From a virus: a DNA stretch of 31,490 bases. The notes under the pieces are model-generated. The model searched no databases. It saw only the letters and a program-made list of their open reading frames with translations, and was not told the DNA's origin. Location: the IMG/VR virus record IMGVR_UViG_3300034096_000294, positions 1 to 31,490 of that record; one strand, given 5' to 3'. This document shows positions 5,930 through 15,420 of this stretch, one piece after another. A program made the position numbers and the translations under genes. Each line of letters opens with the position of its first letter. The stretch's first letter is position 1.

Positions 5930-8382
5930 CAAGCTATAATTACAGCTATAATGTTCTAATCAATCGACTTGAAGCTTTTGCTGCTGGTCACTTTTTGATT
6001 AAGCGATTCACACATGGGCAGATTGACCTTGCAGACCAACTGCAGGACGATCAATACCCATTCATGCACGTAACACCTGACACGATTACTCCGATTCAGG
6101 GCGGTATGCAGTTCGGTTTCTTAGTCATGTTTGCTGACATACCACGCGACAAAGAATACAAAGCAGAATACCAGCGCGAAGTAATTAGCGATTGCATCCG
6201 ATTAGGTCAAGATTTGATAGCTGAAGTGCGCAATGGTTTGGACTTATTTGGTTTCGATGTGCAGCTGGTCAACATTCCAACGTTTGAACCATTCATCGAA
6301 GAATACAAAAACACAGTAACCGGGATTGCATTCACTTTGACACTTGAAGTCCCGTGGGATTGGAGCGCATGTGATATACCTGCTGTTTGGACAGTGGGTG
6401 GTTCGTCAAGTGGTGGAAGTGGAACAGGTTACGGCTTGACACTTCGCACCAATGGCGTAGATAACGCAGTTCAAAACATCCTTGACTTAGTAGAAGGCAC
6501 GAACGTAACCATCACAGACAACGGAGATGGTAGTGTGACTATTGATGCAGCAGGTGGAGGGGGTGGAGGTGGTGAGTATGTTAGTACCGAATACAATGCA
6601 AACCACATAACTGCATTAGGCAACCCTTACCAAATAGGTGACCGGGTATGGTATAACGGAAGTGTTTACAGATGCATTGCAAACAATGATGCAATCAATC
6701 CAACTAACCCGACTTATTGGACATTAGTTGCTGTTGGTTATCGCTTGCGTCAAACGCCTGTGGATTGGAATGCGACAAGTGGTGACTATCAAATCCTAAA
6801 TAAGCCAACCATTCCTGCAGCACAGGTCAATTCGGATTGGAATGCAGTTAGCGGTGTAGCTGAGATTTTAAACAAGCCCTTTATACCAACCAACCTTGAT
6901 GACCTTGCGGATGTAAACGCACCCACACCTTCGAATGGGCAGGTGCTAAGCTATAATAGCACATCAGGCGATTGGGAAGCTATTACACCTGCATCAGGTG
7001 GTTCGGTTACTTCGGTTGCTCTTACTGTTCCACCTGCTTTCAGTGTGACAGGTTCACCAATTACTACGGCAGGCACACTTGCAATATCGGGAGCAGGACT
7101 TGCAACACAATACGTGCGAGGCGATGGGCAACTTGCCAACTTTCCAACAACGGGTGGAGGTGGTTCATCAGTTAGCTACTATCTAAACGGCTCAATTAAT
7201 CAAACAATAGGTGGTAGCACTTACTACCAAATGAGCAAGACAGCTGTATTTGGTGCAGGTACTGATTTCACACGAACCAATGCACAAGGCAATGGATTGA
7301 TTGCGCAATTCATTACGGATGCTAATGATCCAAATGTGCTATTAGTTCCGGGCGGTAACTTTAACCTTGAACTTTATTTTAGTGCTTCATCAGGTGGTGG
7401 CTCACCTTCCTTCTATGTTGAATTATATAAGTATGATGGCAGCACATTCACACTTTTAGCCACCGATGTTGCAACACCTGAAGGCATAACGCAAGGCACG
7501 GTCATCGATGCATATTTTACGGCTCTTGCAGTACCGCCTACCACAATGGCGTTAACCGATAGATTGGCTTTGCGTGTGTTCGTAACGACATCGGGTAGAA
7601 CACTTAAGCTTCATACAGAAAATGGACACTTGTGCCAAGTAATCACAACACTTAGCACAGGCGTAAATGCAATCAATGGAATTACAGCGCAGGTTCAAAA
7701 CCTTGCAGTAGGCACAGCTGGTACTGACTTTGGAATAAGTAGCGCAGGAAGTACACATACATTCAATCTGCCAACAGCAGACGCAACAAATCGTGGTGCA
7801 TTGAGCAGCGCAGATTGGTCAACGTTTAATGGCAAGCAGAACAACATAGGACTTACCACAGTTGGAACTGCACTCGCCACACTTACCAATCCAAATGCGA
7901 TACGTTATTTAAGGCTTAACGCTGATAATTCGGCAACCGCTATAACAGCGGCACAATTAAAATCGGAATTATTAGGCGCAACACCTTATGGAGTGGTTGC
8001 GTATGGTAGTGCTTTTGTTAATACGGTTACCGCAAGTACAACAACGTATGGCACAATTACATCGGGTATTATTGCATTCAATGCCAATATCGCAAACCGA
8101 GAATTCACAATCCCATTTGGTGGCACGGTTAAAAATTTATATGTATTCACTTCCAACCAACAAGGAGCGGGTGGTTCATTAGTAATTACCATTATGCAAA
8201 ACCAAGTCGCTACCTCATTAGCCGTTACCGTGCCAGCATCAGGCACGGCAGCAACTCGCACTAATTTAACCGATAGTTTTACGGCCGTTGCGGGTGACAG
8301 ATTAGTTTTTAGATTCGTTAACAGCCACACAAACGTTAGCGCGGTAATCGTTTCAGTATCATTTATAATCGAACAGTTATGA
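5926..8382 (+). CDS. Tail terminator-like domain fused to a tail fibre
   Basis: 818 residues. Residues 1-160 resemble the small neck/tail-terminator protein of Bacteroidota phages (FPxMHVTPDTI-type strand, central helix, TVTGIAFTLTLEVPW end). After a Gly/Ser linker the protein becomes a fibre. It has DWNATSGDYQILNKP and DWNAVSGVAEILNKP repeats, an NLDDLADV segment and a GSVTSVALT module. The ATNRGALSSADWSTFNGKQN spacer is shared by many receptor-binding proteins. The last 110 residues are beta-rich and look like a BclA/TNF-type trimeric head. The host-binding tip is probably in this C-terminal part. The fusion of neck and fibre functions is unusual. Confidence 0.75.
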   Translation: MTSYNYSYNVLINRLEAFAAGHFLIKRFTHGQIDLADQLQDDQYPFMHVTPDTITPIQGGMQFGFLVMFADIPRDKEYKAEYQREVISDCIRLGQDLIAEVRNGLDLFGFDVQLVNIPTFEPFIEEYKNTVTGIAFTLTLEVPWDWSACDIPAVWTVGGSSSGGSGTGYGLTLRTNGVDNAVQNILDLVEGTNVTITDNGDGSVTIDAAGGGGGGGEYVSTEYNANHITALGNPYQIGDRVWYNGSVYRCIANNDAINPTNPTYWTLVAVGYRLRQTPVDWNATSGDYQILNKPTIPAAQVNSDWNAVSGVAEILNKPFIPTNLDDLADVNAPTPSNGQVLSYNSTSGDWEAITPASGGSVTSVALTVPPAFSVTGSPITTAGTLAISGAGLATQYVRGDGQLANFPTTGGGGSSVSYYLNGSINQTIGGSTYYQMSKTAVFGAGTDFTRTNAQGNGLIAQFITDANDPNVLLVPGGNFNLELYFSASSGGGSPSFYVELYKYDGSTFTLLATDVATPEGITQGTVIDAYFTALAVPPTTMALTDRLALRVFVTTSGRTLKLHTENGHLCQVITTLSTGVNAINGITAQVQNLAVGTAGTDFGISSAGSTHTFNLPTADATNRGALSSADWSTFNGKQNNIGLTTVGTALATLTNPNAIRYLRLNADNSATAITAAQLKSELLGATPYGVVAYGSAFVNTVTASTTTYGTITSGIIAFNANIANREFTIPFGGTVKNLYVFTSNQQGAGGSLVITIMQNQVATSLAVTVPASGTAATRTNLTDSFTAVAGDRLVFRFVNSHTNVSAVIVSVSFIIEQL

Positions 8383-8639
8383 GAAATATACAACCTTTAG
8401 ACATTTGGAGTGATGGCGAAACTAAAACAGCCGTTTGCATCCGACTTTACATTAGCTACGATGACCTTGAAACACGGGCTGCTTTTCAATACGCCTTGTG
8501 CGATATTGATGGTGTGACCATTTACGAAGGGCAAATACTTATTGAAGGTCAAACCTATTTGGATTGGGGCAGTAGTGGTGATTCAAACAATGAAGCATAT
8601 ATTATTGCGGCAACTCAACTTAATCTCACTCTTGCATAA
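8379..8639 (+). CDS. Small fibre-associated hypothetical protein
   Basis: 86 residues, beta-rich, with the pattern PLDIWSDGETKTA ... YEGQILIEGQTYLDWGSSGDS. Similar short proteins follow tail-fibre genes in Bacteroidota phages; function unknown. It overlaps the fibre gene by 4 bases and shares one base with the next gene, so expression is coupled. A fibre-assembly or tip-decoration role is inference. Confidence 0.7.
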   Translation: MRNIQPLDIWSDGETKTAVCIRLYISYDDLETRAAFQYALCDIDGVTIYEGQILIEGQTYLDWGSSGDSNNEAYIIAATQLNLTLA

Positions 8640-9166
8640 TGGCAAGTGAATTCGAAGATATATTGAATGAATATGCCGCAACGGTCATCGAGCGTGCGCA
8701 ATCTAATTTGCGCATCAAACGTCGCGTGCGTGGCAAGATTGTGAATCGCGTTTCATCGGGTAACTTGCTTCGCTCTTTGAATTACAAGCTGCGAATTCGA
8801 TATGGCAAACCAACCATTGACTTCACTGTGAAAGGAGATGCTGGTAAATATGCGGACGTTATCGAATACGGGCGCAAACCTTATCCGGGTGATCCAACAA
8901 AACGCCCACCATACGAAGACATCATGAAGTGGATTCGGATGAAACCATTAAAGCTTCGCAACAAACAGGGCGCATTTATTAAGTCCACTGAAAGCGCAAT
9001 CAAAAGTGCGGCTATTGCCATATCAAAAAGCATAGGTGCAAAAGGTATTCAAGGTATCAACTATTATCAGGAAGCAATAGACGATACATGGGATGAATAC
9101 AAAGACAAGCTAATGAATGCTTACATTAAAGACATAGAAAATAGATTACTCTTAAACAAAAGATAG
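8639..9166 (+). CDS. HK97 gp10-like head-tail joining protein
   Basis: 175 residues. The layout follows gp10/neck family proteins. A helical N-terminus leads to basic strands, a GNLLRSLNYKLRIRYGKP segment (gp10-like SGxLRxS motif) and a KYADVIEYGRKPYPG strand typical of the family (YxxxxEYGT/R). Helices follow at the C-terminus. These proteins complete the neck or the tail end. Longer than the usual gp10 by some 30 residues at the C-terminus. Confidence 0.7.
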   Translation: MASEFEDILNEYAATVIERAQSNLRIKRRVRGKIVNRVSSGNLLRSLNYKLRIRYGKPTIDFTVKGDAGKYADVIEYGRKPYPGDPTKRPPYEDIMKWIRMKPLKLRNKQGAFIKSTESAIKSAAIAISKSIGAKGIQGINYYQEAIDDTWDEYKDKLMNAYIKDIENRLLLNKR

Positions 9167-10468
9167 ATGGCATTAACAATCGTAGATGAACCCTTCAACT
9201 GGGTAGTGCGTGGTCAAAAGATTATGCTCATTGCATCGAGCACGGAAGTAGCGCAGCAAGGTTTTCGCTATGGCTTGAACATTACTGTTGATGCTAAGAC
9301 GTACACGTTCTATTTGTCACCTGCTCCGGATGATAACATGTACTTTGACATTGCGCCACTTGTGGATGATTTGCGCAACCAACAATATCACTTTGCTACT
9401 GATGATACCGTTGATGACTTAAGCAAGTATACATTAAGCGCAGCAATCACAGAATGGTGGTTAGTCAATGTACCCGGTCAAGGATTGGTCTTAACAGAAA
9501 ATGAAGGCAGCGAAGTAACCATGATTGGTCGCATCGTAATCAATGCAGCCTATCAAGTGTTCGATGGCTACAAACCAAATCCTGAAGTTGGTGTTGATGA
9601 CATTAAGTATGTGCTTGAAGTTAGCTTTAACTACGCAATGAGCGACCGAAAGTTCGGAACGCATTCATGGTATTTAGCACCAACATGGGCAGCAGGCAAC
9701 CCAACAGCTCAAAACATTATTTGGATTCCTTCATATGAAACGGACTATGGAACTTTGAGCATACCGGGTAACGCAACTTACATGTTCAATAACCTTGTAG
9801 ACAACGTGCGCATTGTATTGTATAAGGCAAATGGCTCAACAGTAGGTGATACACTATCATTGAATGGCTACGATATAGAAGCTTTACCTGTATATCCAGC
9901 TAACTTAAATGATTGGGCAGGTTTAACAGTCAAACCAAATGAAAACGACACTCCCGGTTGGCGTTATTATGAGGTATTTGCGCGAACAGGTATTACGCAG
10001 TCAAGTGTAAAGTATCGCTTCTACAATGCTGCTAAATATGGACAGAAGGATTGCCACAATGATGTGATTCGTTTGGGATGGGTTAATAGTCGCGGTGGAT
10101 GGGACTACTTCAACTTCATTAAGAAGTCCGAAATGAACGATGAGATTGAGCGTAAGAAGTACAGAAAAGTGTTGTTCAATAGTACAACAAGCGTGTTCGG
10201 CAAAGAAGATCGCGGATTGTTGGAACGTAGAAATTTAGTTCAGCAAGTGTTGACAGTAACCAGCGACTTCATACAGGAAGGTGAATTCTTATTCCTTCGC
10301 TCGTTGCTTGTGAGCAATCAGGTCGTTTGGATAACACAGCGCAACGGTGAGAACATTGCGCTTCCTGTGAACTTAGACGATACCACTTACACTGAACGCA
10401 AAACACGTGACGGCAAGCTGTACAATCTGTCTTTGAAAGTAAGAATGGCTAACGAATACTGGACATAA
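9167..10468 (+). CDS. Putative distal tail protein
   Basis: 433 residues, strongly beta-rich with many Trp and Tyr. The C-terminal part (NSRGGWDYFNFIKKSE ... LVSNQVVWI ... LPVNLDDTTYTERK) is characteristic of a large tail-tip protein conserved in Bacteroidota siphoviruses. It lies between the neck gene and the largest tail gene. The reading begins immediately after the stop of the gp10-like gene. Baseplate or distal-tail role is inferred from position and composition. Confidence 0.65.
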   Translation: MALTIVDEPFNWVVRGQKIMLIASSTEVAQQGFRYGLNITVDAKTYTFYLSPAPDDNMYFDIAPLVDDLRNQQYHFATDDTVDDLSKYTLSAAITEWWLVNVPGQGLVLTENEGSEVTMIGRIVINAAYQVFDGYKPNPEVGVDDIKYVLEVSFNYAMSDRKFGTHSWYLAPTWAAGNPTAQNIIWIPSYETDYGTLSIPGNATYMFNNLVDNVRIVLYKANGSTVGDTLSLNGYDIEALPVYPANLNDWAGLTVKPNENDTPGWRYYEVFARTGITQSSVKYRFYNAAKYGQKDCHNDVIRLGWVNSRGGWDYFNFIKKSEMNDEIERKKYRKVLFNSTTSVFGKEDRGLLERRNLVQQVLTVTSDFIQEGEFLFLRSLLVSNQVVWITQRNGENIALPVNLDDTTYTERKTRDGKLYNLSLKVRMANEYWT

Positions 10469-10469
10469 C

Positions 10470-13400
10470 ATGAACGGAGAAGTACAATTAATCGTTGGAG
10501 ATACGTATCTTGACCTATACGAAAACGAAAGCATTTCGCAGAACTGGAAGTTTCAGGACTTATCTAACTTCACGGCGCAGGGTGCGTTCAGTCGTGAATT
10601 TCGCATACCATTTAGCGAAATAAATAAGGAAGCATTAGGCGCATTATTCGATAACAACGTAGAGCAAGGTGCAGAGAATTACTTCTTCTACAAACTGCCT
10701 GCTGAAATTCGCGTTGATACGCTACCGATTGCTGCTGGTTACCTGCGTGTACGCAAGGTGTACAAACAGATGAATCGGTTGAGCGAAGTCGAAGTGGCTT
10801 TCTATGCTGAAACACCTGACCTTGTTCGCACCATTGGAGAAAAGAAGCTAAGCGATATTGCAGCACTTGCGGATTTGAATGAATCGGCTAACTATGCCAA
10901 TGTAACGGTTGAAACAGCAGACCGTATTTGGGCTTTATGTGATCGTGGGCAAAAGTGGGCTAATGATGGCAGCACAGGCTCTCGTCCGATATTCGATTCA
11001 TCAAATCCTGTCTATGCAGGTGACTTAACACCTTCTGTTAGTTGGTGGTTTTTGCTAAAAAATATTGTAACGGAAGCAGGATTTGACCTTGTTGCAAGTT
11101 CACTTGAAAATATAATCAGTGAATACTGGATGCCGTTCTGCAATACGCCACAATTAAGCACACTTGGACAAGTCAATGACTATTTATTTTTAGCCTATAA
11201 TGCCAGTGCTATTACAGCAACGGCTAATCCAACGACTACTGATGTTAACTATACAGGATTAACTGAAGTATTTGACAATGGTGGTAATTTCACAGCGGCT
11301 TCGGGCACATATACTGCGCCAGTATCGGGTACATATACATTTACAGGACAATTTAGATTTCAATTATCGTCTTTTGGAGGCAATGCAGATCACGCACGAA
11401 TTACTGTATACATGGGAAAAAATGGTACTGATTATACTAACGTTGCAGAAACAGGATATTTTTCTAGTATTCGAAGTTGTGGTTTCACCACAAATATTCA
11501 ATTAAACGCAGGTGACACAATATCATTTTCTTATTACGGTATAAGTTATAAGCAATTTACGAGTAGTGGTTTTATAACTACTGGCAGTTGTAACATTTCA
11601 TTGGTAGCAGGAACAGGTGCCACAAGTGGTGGTCAATCATTTATTTCATTAAGTAACGTTGCTGTTTCAAGTGGTCAAACAATTAACTATTCAGCGAATG
11701 CACCCGATATGCGGCAAATCGATTTCGTCAATGACGTCATCAAAATGCACAACTGTGCAATCATTCCAAGTCGTACTGTTCCAAATCGTATCGCGATCAT
11801 TCCACAAAATAGTTATTTGGGCACTGGCGATGTAGTAGACTGGACAAGCAAGCTTGATGTGAGCAAAGATGTTATGACATCAAGCACAGTTGATTTGCAA
11901 AAATCAAAGTTTCAGTTTACGTATACGGCAGGTGAAGATGCATACAGCAAATTGTATGTAGATGCCAATCGTGTTTATGGTGATTTTTTAGCAGAAGGTT
12001 ACACCGTCAATCCAACAACTAACCCAAGTGACTTTGCAATAGGCGACCAAAAGGTTACACTCATAACACGCAGCACACCTGCTGCATTGATACCGGGAAC
12101 AGGTACGCCCATAGCATCATTCTATAATGAGCAGTTGGAATTTGTTGCACCCGGTCCACGTGCTTTGTTTAATGCTGGCACGATAGCTATAAATTTATAC
12201 AATGAAGGAACGGGCAATGCAACATCGACTGTAGATGTTCCTATTCTTAATCATTACAGCGATGCCTATCCAAATCTAACAGATTCGGATTTGAATTGGG
12301 CACCTGAAACGCCACCGCACGTTATAACAGTAAATTCCAATCCTTACTTCAATCTATTCAATAGTTATTGGCGTAATTACATGAATGAACTATACTCGCC
12401 TGAAGCGAGAATAATGGAAGCATTCTTTGCGCTTGACTTAAAAGATATTCTTACGTTCAGCTTTGCCGATAAGATTTGGATTCAAGACAGCTATTGGCGC
12501 ATACTTGAAATCAGCGACTATAAAGTCGGGTTGCAGGAAAGCACAAAGGTTAAGTTGATAAAGTATCTTGACCAAATAAACGACTGTTCATCTACACCGG
12601 TTGGAGTTACCACCAATGGCGAAGTAGAATTTGAAACAGGAGGTGAAGCAGTAGAACCGACTGAAGATTGCTGCTCACGCTATGGGTATTTTTGGGACGA
12701 AGTCAATGGCATTTGTTGGGCATTCAACAATGGTGGTCAATTCCGCAATTCAATTATACCTAATTCAAATCCACCAATTTCATCTTTAAGTTCAGCTTCA
12801 AATTCCTTTGTGAATGGAGTAAAAGTTTCTGTTGAAAATGGAAATAGCAACATGCTTGCGGTTGGTCAAGATTTGAATCTAACCAAATTTGTCGATGGTA
12901 GCAATTTGCTAGGCAAAAATGTAGAAGTCAATTTGCCCGGAGTTCACATCGGAGGGGGTTATCGTGCTGGAAATGTATCGGCAACTGAGTATGGTTGGGC
13001 ACAATTTGGTCAATTCGCTTTGCATCGATATCCAACGGTGACAGCATCGGGTCAAACTTGGGAACTATTTGTTGAAGGTATTTCAAATCAGCGCATTGAA
13101 TTGCCCGACTCTACCCTTTGGAGTTGCTTGCTTAACCTGACTATAAAAGACGTAGCAGGAACAAGTGAAACATCACTTCATCACTTTACTCTTGAGAAGA
13201 TTGGAGGCATTGCCTATGCTAGTGCAATCAGTACACTAAATACCATCGGTTCAATCGGGGCGTATACTTTCACATTATCAATCGATACAACAACCGATAC
13301 TGACGAGCATCGAATCAAAATAACAACGACAGGTGGAACTTATCCTGAGGCATTCTTTTTTATCGGTTCAATTCAATACCAACAATCAAAAACAGCATAA
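10470..13400 (+). CDS. Large tail-tip protein with C1q/TNF-like insertion
   Basis: 976 residues. The N-terminal 150 residues (LYENESISQNWKFQDLSNF, GAFSREFRIPFSE, YLRVRKVYK) and the middle match a conserved tail-tip or baseplate protein of Bacteroidota phages. At about 255-385 lies a beta-rich block with TYTAPVSGTYTFTGQFRF, the hallmark of a C1q/TNF-like jelly roll; it reads like an insertion. Residues near 720-976 form a Cys-containing junction (EDCCSRYGYFWDE) followed by another beta domain that may be a carbohydrate- or receptor-binding unit. Host contact is therefore probable. Confidence 0.7.
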   Translation: MNGEVQLIVGDTYLDLYENESISQNWKFQDLSNFTAQGAFSREFRIPFSEINKEALGALFDNNVEQGAENYFFYKLPAEIRVDTLPIAAGYLRVRKVYKQMNRLSEVEVAFYAETPDLVRTIGEKKLSDIAALADLNESANYANVTVETADRIWALCDRGQKWANDGSTGSRPIFDSSNPVYAGDLTPSVSWWFLLKNIVTEAGFDLVASSLENIISEYWMPFCNTPQLSTLGQVNDYLFLAYNASAITATANPTTTDVNYTGLTEVFDNGGNFTAASGTYTAPVSGTYTFTGQFRFQLSSFGGNADHARITVYMGKNGTDYTNVAETGYFSSIRSCGFTTNIQLNAGDTISFSYYGISYKQFTSSGFITTGSCNISLVAGTGATSGGQSFISLSNVAVSSGQTINYSANAPDMRQIDFVNDVIKMHNCAIIPSRTVPNRIAIIPQNSYLGTGDVVDWTSKLDVSKDVMTSSTVDLQKSKFQFTYTAGEDAYSKLYVDANRVYGDFLAEGYTVNPTTNPSDFAIGDQKVTLITRSTPAALIPGTGTPIASFYNEQLEFVAPGPRALFNAGTIAINLYNEGTGNATSTVDVPILNHYSDAYPNLTDSDLNWAPETPPHVITVNSNPYFNLFNSYWRNYMNELYSPEARIMEAFFALDLKDILTFSFADKIWIQDSYWRILEISDYKVGLQESTKVKLIKYLDQINDCSSTPVGVTTNGEVEFETGGEAVEPTEDCCSRYGYFWDEVNGICWAFNNGGQFRNSIIPNSNPPISSLSSASNSFVNGVKVSVENGNSNMLAVGQDLNLTKFVDGSNLLGKNVEVNLPGVHIGGGYRAGNVSATEYGWAQFGQFALHRYPTVTASGQTWELFVEGISNQRIELPDSTLWSCLLNLTIKDVAGTSETSLHHFTLEKIGGIAYASAISTLNTIGSIGAYTFTLSIDTTTDTDEHRIKITTTGGTYPEAFFFIGSIQYQQSKTA

Positions 13401-13401
13401 A

Positions 13402-13575
13402 ATGGATTCAATCAAAAACTCAATGCGCTACATCCAGCTAGGAATCGCAACAAAGAAGGAACATAACTATTCATTGCGCAAATGGCAGCGTGTGTTATGG
13501 TATGTTACGCTGTATACATGGCGAATCTTGCTAGGACTAAGTGTTATTTTTTTAATCCATAAACTCATCTACTAA
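13402..13575 (+). CDS. Small single-pass membrane protein
   Basis: 57 residues. ATG 13402 lies one base after the preceding stop; an upstream in-frame start would overlap the tail gene needlessly. Basic N-terminal half, then a hydrophobic helix (VTLYTWRILLGLSVIFLIHK). The stop overlaps the tape measure start as TAATG. A small protein at this place, before the tape measure, is unassigned; membrane location is inferred from the helix only. Confidence 0.65.
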   Translation: MDSIKNSMRYIQLGIATKKEHNYSLRKWQRVLWYVTLYTWRILLGLSVIFLIHKLIY

Positions 13576-15401
13576 TGGCTGAACCTATTGTAAGGACATT
13601 TGAAATTGACACATCGAAAAGTGAACAGAACCTAAAAAGCTTGGGTACTGCTTTTGACAGTGCAGATAATTCAGGCAAATCGCTGAAAGTACAGCTGCGT
13701 GAATTACAACAGCAGTTAGCCAACACTGATCCACAGACACAAAAATATCGTGACTTATCGAAGGCAGCAGGGGAACTAAAGGATAAAATTCAGGATGCAG
13801 CGCAGGCAGTAGGCACACAGGCAGGTGGTGCATTCGAAAAAGTTGGTGGCTCACTTGGACTTGTCACATCACGTATCGCATCACTTGATTTCGAAGGTGC
13901 AGCAGAAGGTGCTAAGTTGCTTGCACAAAATATCACAGAAATCAAACCGGGTGATATTGCCAAAGGTGTACAAGGGATAGGTAGTGCATTTGCATCCATT
14001 GGTAAAGCCTTGCTTACTAACCCGATTTTTTTAATTGGTGCATCCATTGCAGCTGCAGTAGTATATGCAGAAGAACTGCTTTCGCTCATTGATGGTGTTA
14101 CGGATGCAGATAAAGAACTTTTAGATGTACAAAAGGAACGTGCCGCAGTTGCAAAAGAGAATTTTGATGCCATTTCAGCAAGTGAAGAAACATTAAAGCG
14201 TCAAGGCTTAACTGAAAAGCAAATAACTGATTTAAAATTACAAGCATTAAACGCTGCCATACTTGAACAACAGGTAGTGCTTCAAACAAATAAAGAGCAG
14301 GCTGCAGCGCAAATAGCAGCAGCGGAACGTAATGCGAACTATCTAAAGACATTTTTAGATTTTATTACTTTTCCTGCGCGTGCAATTACAGAGGTATTTG
14401 AAAACGCTGTAAATGGAGCAATCAGTCTGCTCAATACACTAGGTGCGGACATTGGTAAAATAGAATTGTCTGATTCATTTGATACATTAAATTCGTTTGT
14501 AACAAAGAGCATATTTGATCCTGAAGCAGAACGCAAAAAACAGGAGCAAGTAATTAAGGATAGTGAAAAGGCATTAGTGACGTTGGTAAACCAGCGTGAT
14601 GGTATCTTAAATGCTCAGGATGCAAAGGAAAAGGCAGCGCGTGAAAAAGCTGCAGCAGATAGAAAAGCAGCAGCGGAAAAAGAAGCAGCAGATTTAAAAG
14701 CGGTAACAGATAAAGCCACAGCGGATAGATTAAAAAATGAGCAAGAAATAAGTGATTTGCTCGACAAACTTTATCAAGAAAATGTAAAAGAATTTGAAGC
14801 AGCAGAAAAGGCAAAACTTGATGCGGCAAAACTTGCAGCCGAAGAAGCGGAAAAACTAAGACAGCAGGAATTAGCCAATGCTATTGCCCTTAAAGAGGGA
14901 AAAATACAACTTGCTACGGATTCACTTAGCATCATTTCAAATCTTGCAACTGTCTATGGTAAAATTGACGAAAAGCGTGCAAAGCGTGCATTTCAAATAC
15001 AAAAAGCTGTAAGCATCGCACAGGCAACTATTGAAACATATAAAAGTGCAAATGCTGCATTTTATGCAACGCAAGCAAATCCTGTTTCTGTTGTATTTCC
15101 TGCTGCACCATACATTGCTGCAGGTGCTGCTATCGCTGCTGGTCTTGCCAATGTTGCAACAATATCTTCGCAACAGTTTCAAGGGGGTGGCAATACTTCA
15201 CCAAGTGAACCGAGTGCACCCGGATTTGGTGGAGTTGGAGGTGACAACACTTCACAACCAGCAACGTTCAATCCATTTGCTGCGCAGTTCGTAACGAATC
15301 GTCCTGATCAATACTTACCACGTGCGTATGTGTTGGCAGGGGATGTATCAAGTCAGCAAGAAGTACGCGAGAACGTAGAAGACTTAGCACGTATAGGATA
15401 A
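13575..15401 (+). CDS. Tape measure protein
   Basis: 608 residues. The N-terminus (TFEIDTSKSEQNLKSLGTAF, then LKVQLRELQQQLA) is the usual tape measure start in this phage group. A hydrophobic helix at about 153-172 (LTNPIFLIGASIAAAVVYAE), long Ala/Lys/Glu coiled coils at about 190-470 and a second Ala-rich hydrophobic segment near 495-530 follow. It sets tail length and enters the cell with the DNA. At about 608 residues it predicts a short to medium siphovirus tail. Confidence 0.85.
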   Translation: MAEPIVRTFEIDTSKSEQNLKSLGTAFDSADNSGKSLKVQLRELQQQLANTDPQTQKYRDLSKAAGELKDKIQDAAQAVGTQAGGAFEKVGGSLGLVTSRIASLDFEGAAEGAKLLAQNITEIKPGDIAKGVQGIGSAFASIGKALLTNPIFLIGASIAAAVVYAEELLSLIDGVTDADKELLDVQKERAAVAKENFDAISASEETLKRQGLTEKQITDLKLQALNAAILEQQVVLQTNKEQAAAQIAAAERNANYLKTFLDFITFPARAITEVFENAVNGAISLLNTLGADIGKIELSDSFDTLNSFVTKSIFDPEAERKKQEQVIKDSEKALVTLVNQRDGILNAQDAKEKAAREKAAADRKAAAEKEAADLKAVTDKATADRLKNEQEISDLLDKLYQENVKEFEAAEKAKLDAAKLAAEEAEKLRQQELANAIALKEGKIQLATDSLSIISNLATVYGKIDEKRAKRAFQIQKAVSIAQATIETYKSANAAFYATQANPVSVVFPAAPYIAAGAAIAAGLANVATISSQQFQGGGNTSPSEPSAPGFGGVGGDNTSQPATFNPFAAQFVTNRPDQYLPRAYVLAGDVSSQQEVRENVEDLARIG

Positions 15402-15420
15402 AACAATATATATTTAAATC

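Noticed and set aside
6760-6890. Repeated DWNA...ILNKP units suggesting a tandem DNA repeat or CRISPR
   Set aside because: The repeats are coding, match a common tail-fibre module and vary at the DNA level; there are no regular spacers. I saw no CRISPR array anywhere.
7986-8393. Minus-strand 135-codon frame under the fibre gene end
   Set aside because: Antisense of a Thr/Val-rich beta domain; no start signal and no family resemblance.
13333-13401. Upstream extension of the small membrane protein gene into the tail gene
   Set aside because: ATG 13402 lies one base after the tail-gene stop and gives a compact product; the extension would only add sequence already used in another frame.
13790-14173. 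Long minus-strand frames within the tape measure gene (also 14098..14352 and 14554..14829)
   Set aside because: Shadows of Ala/Lys/Glu-rich coding sequence; Leu/Ser-rich products with no motif and no promoter.
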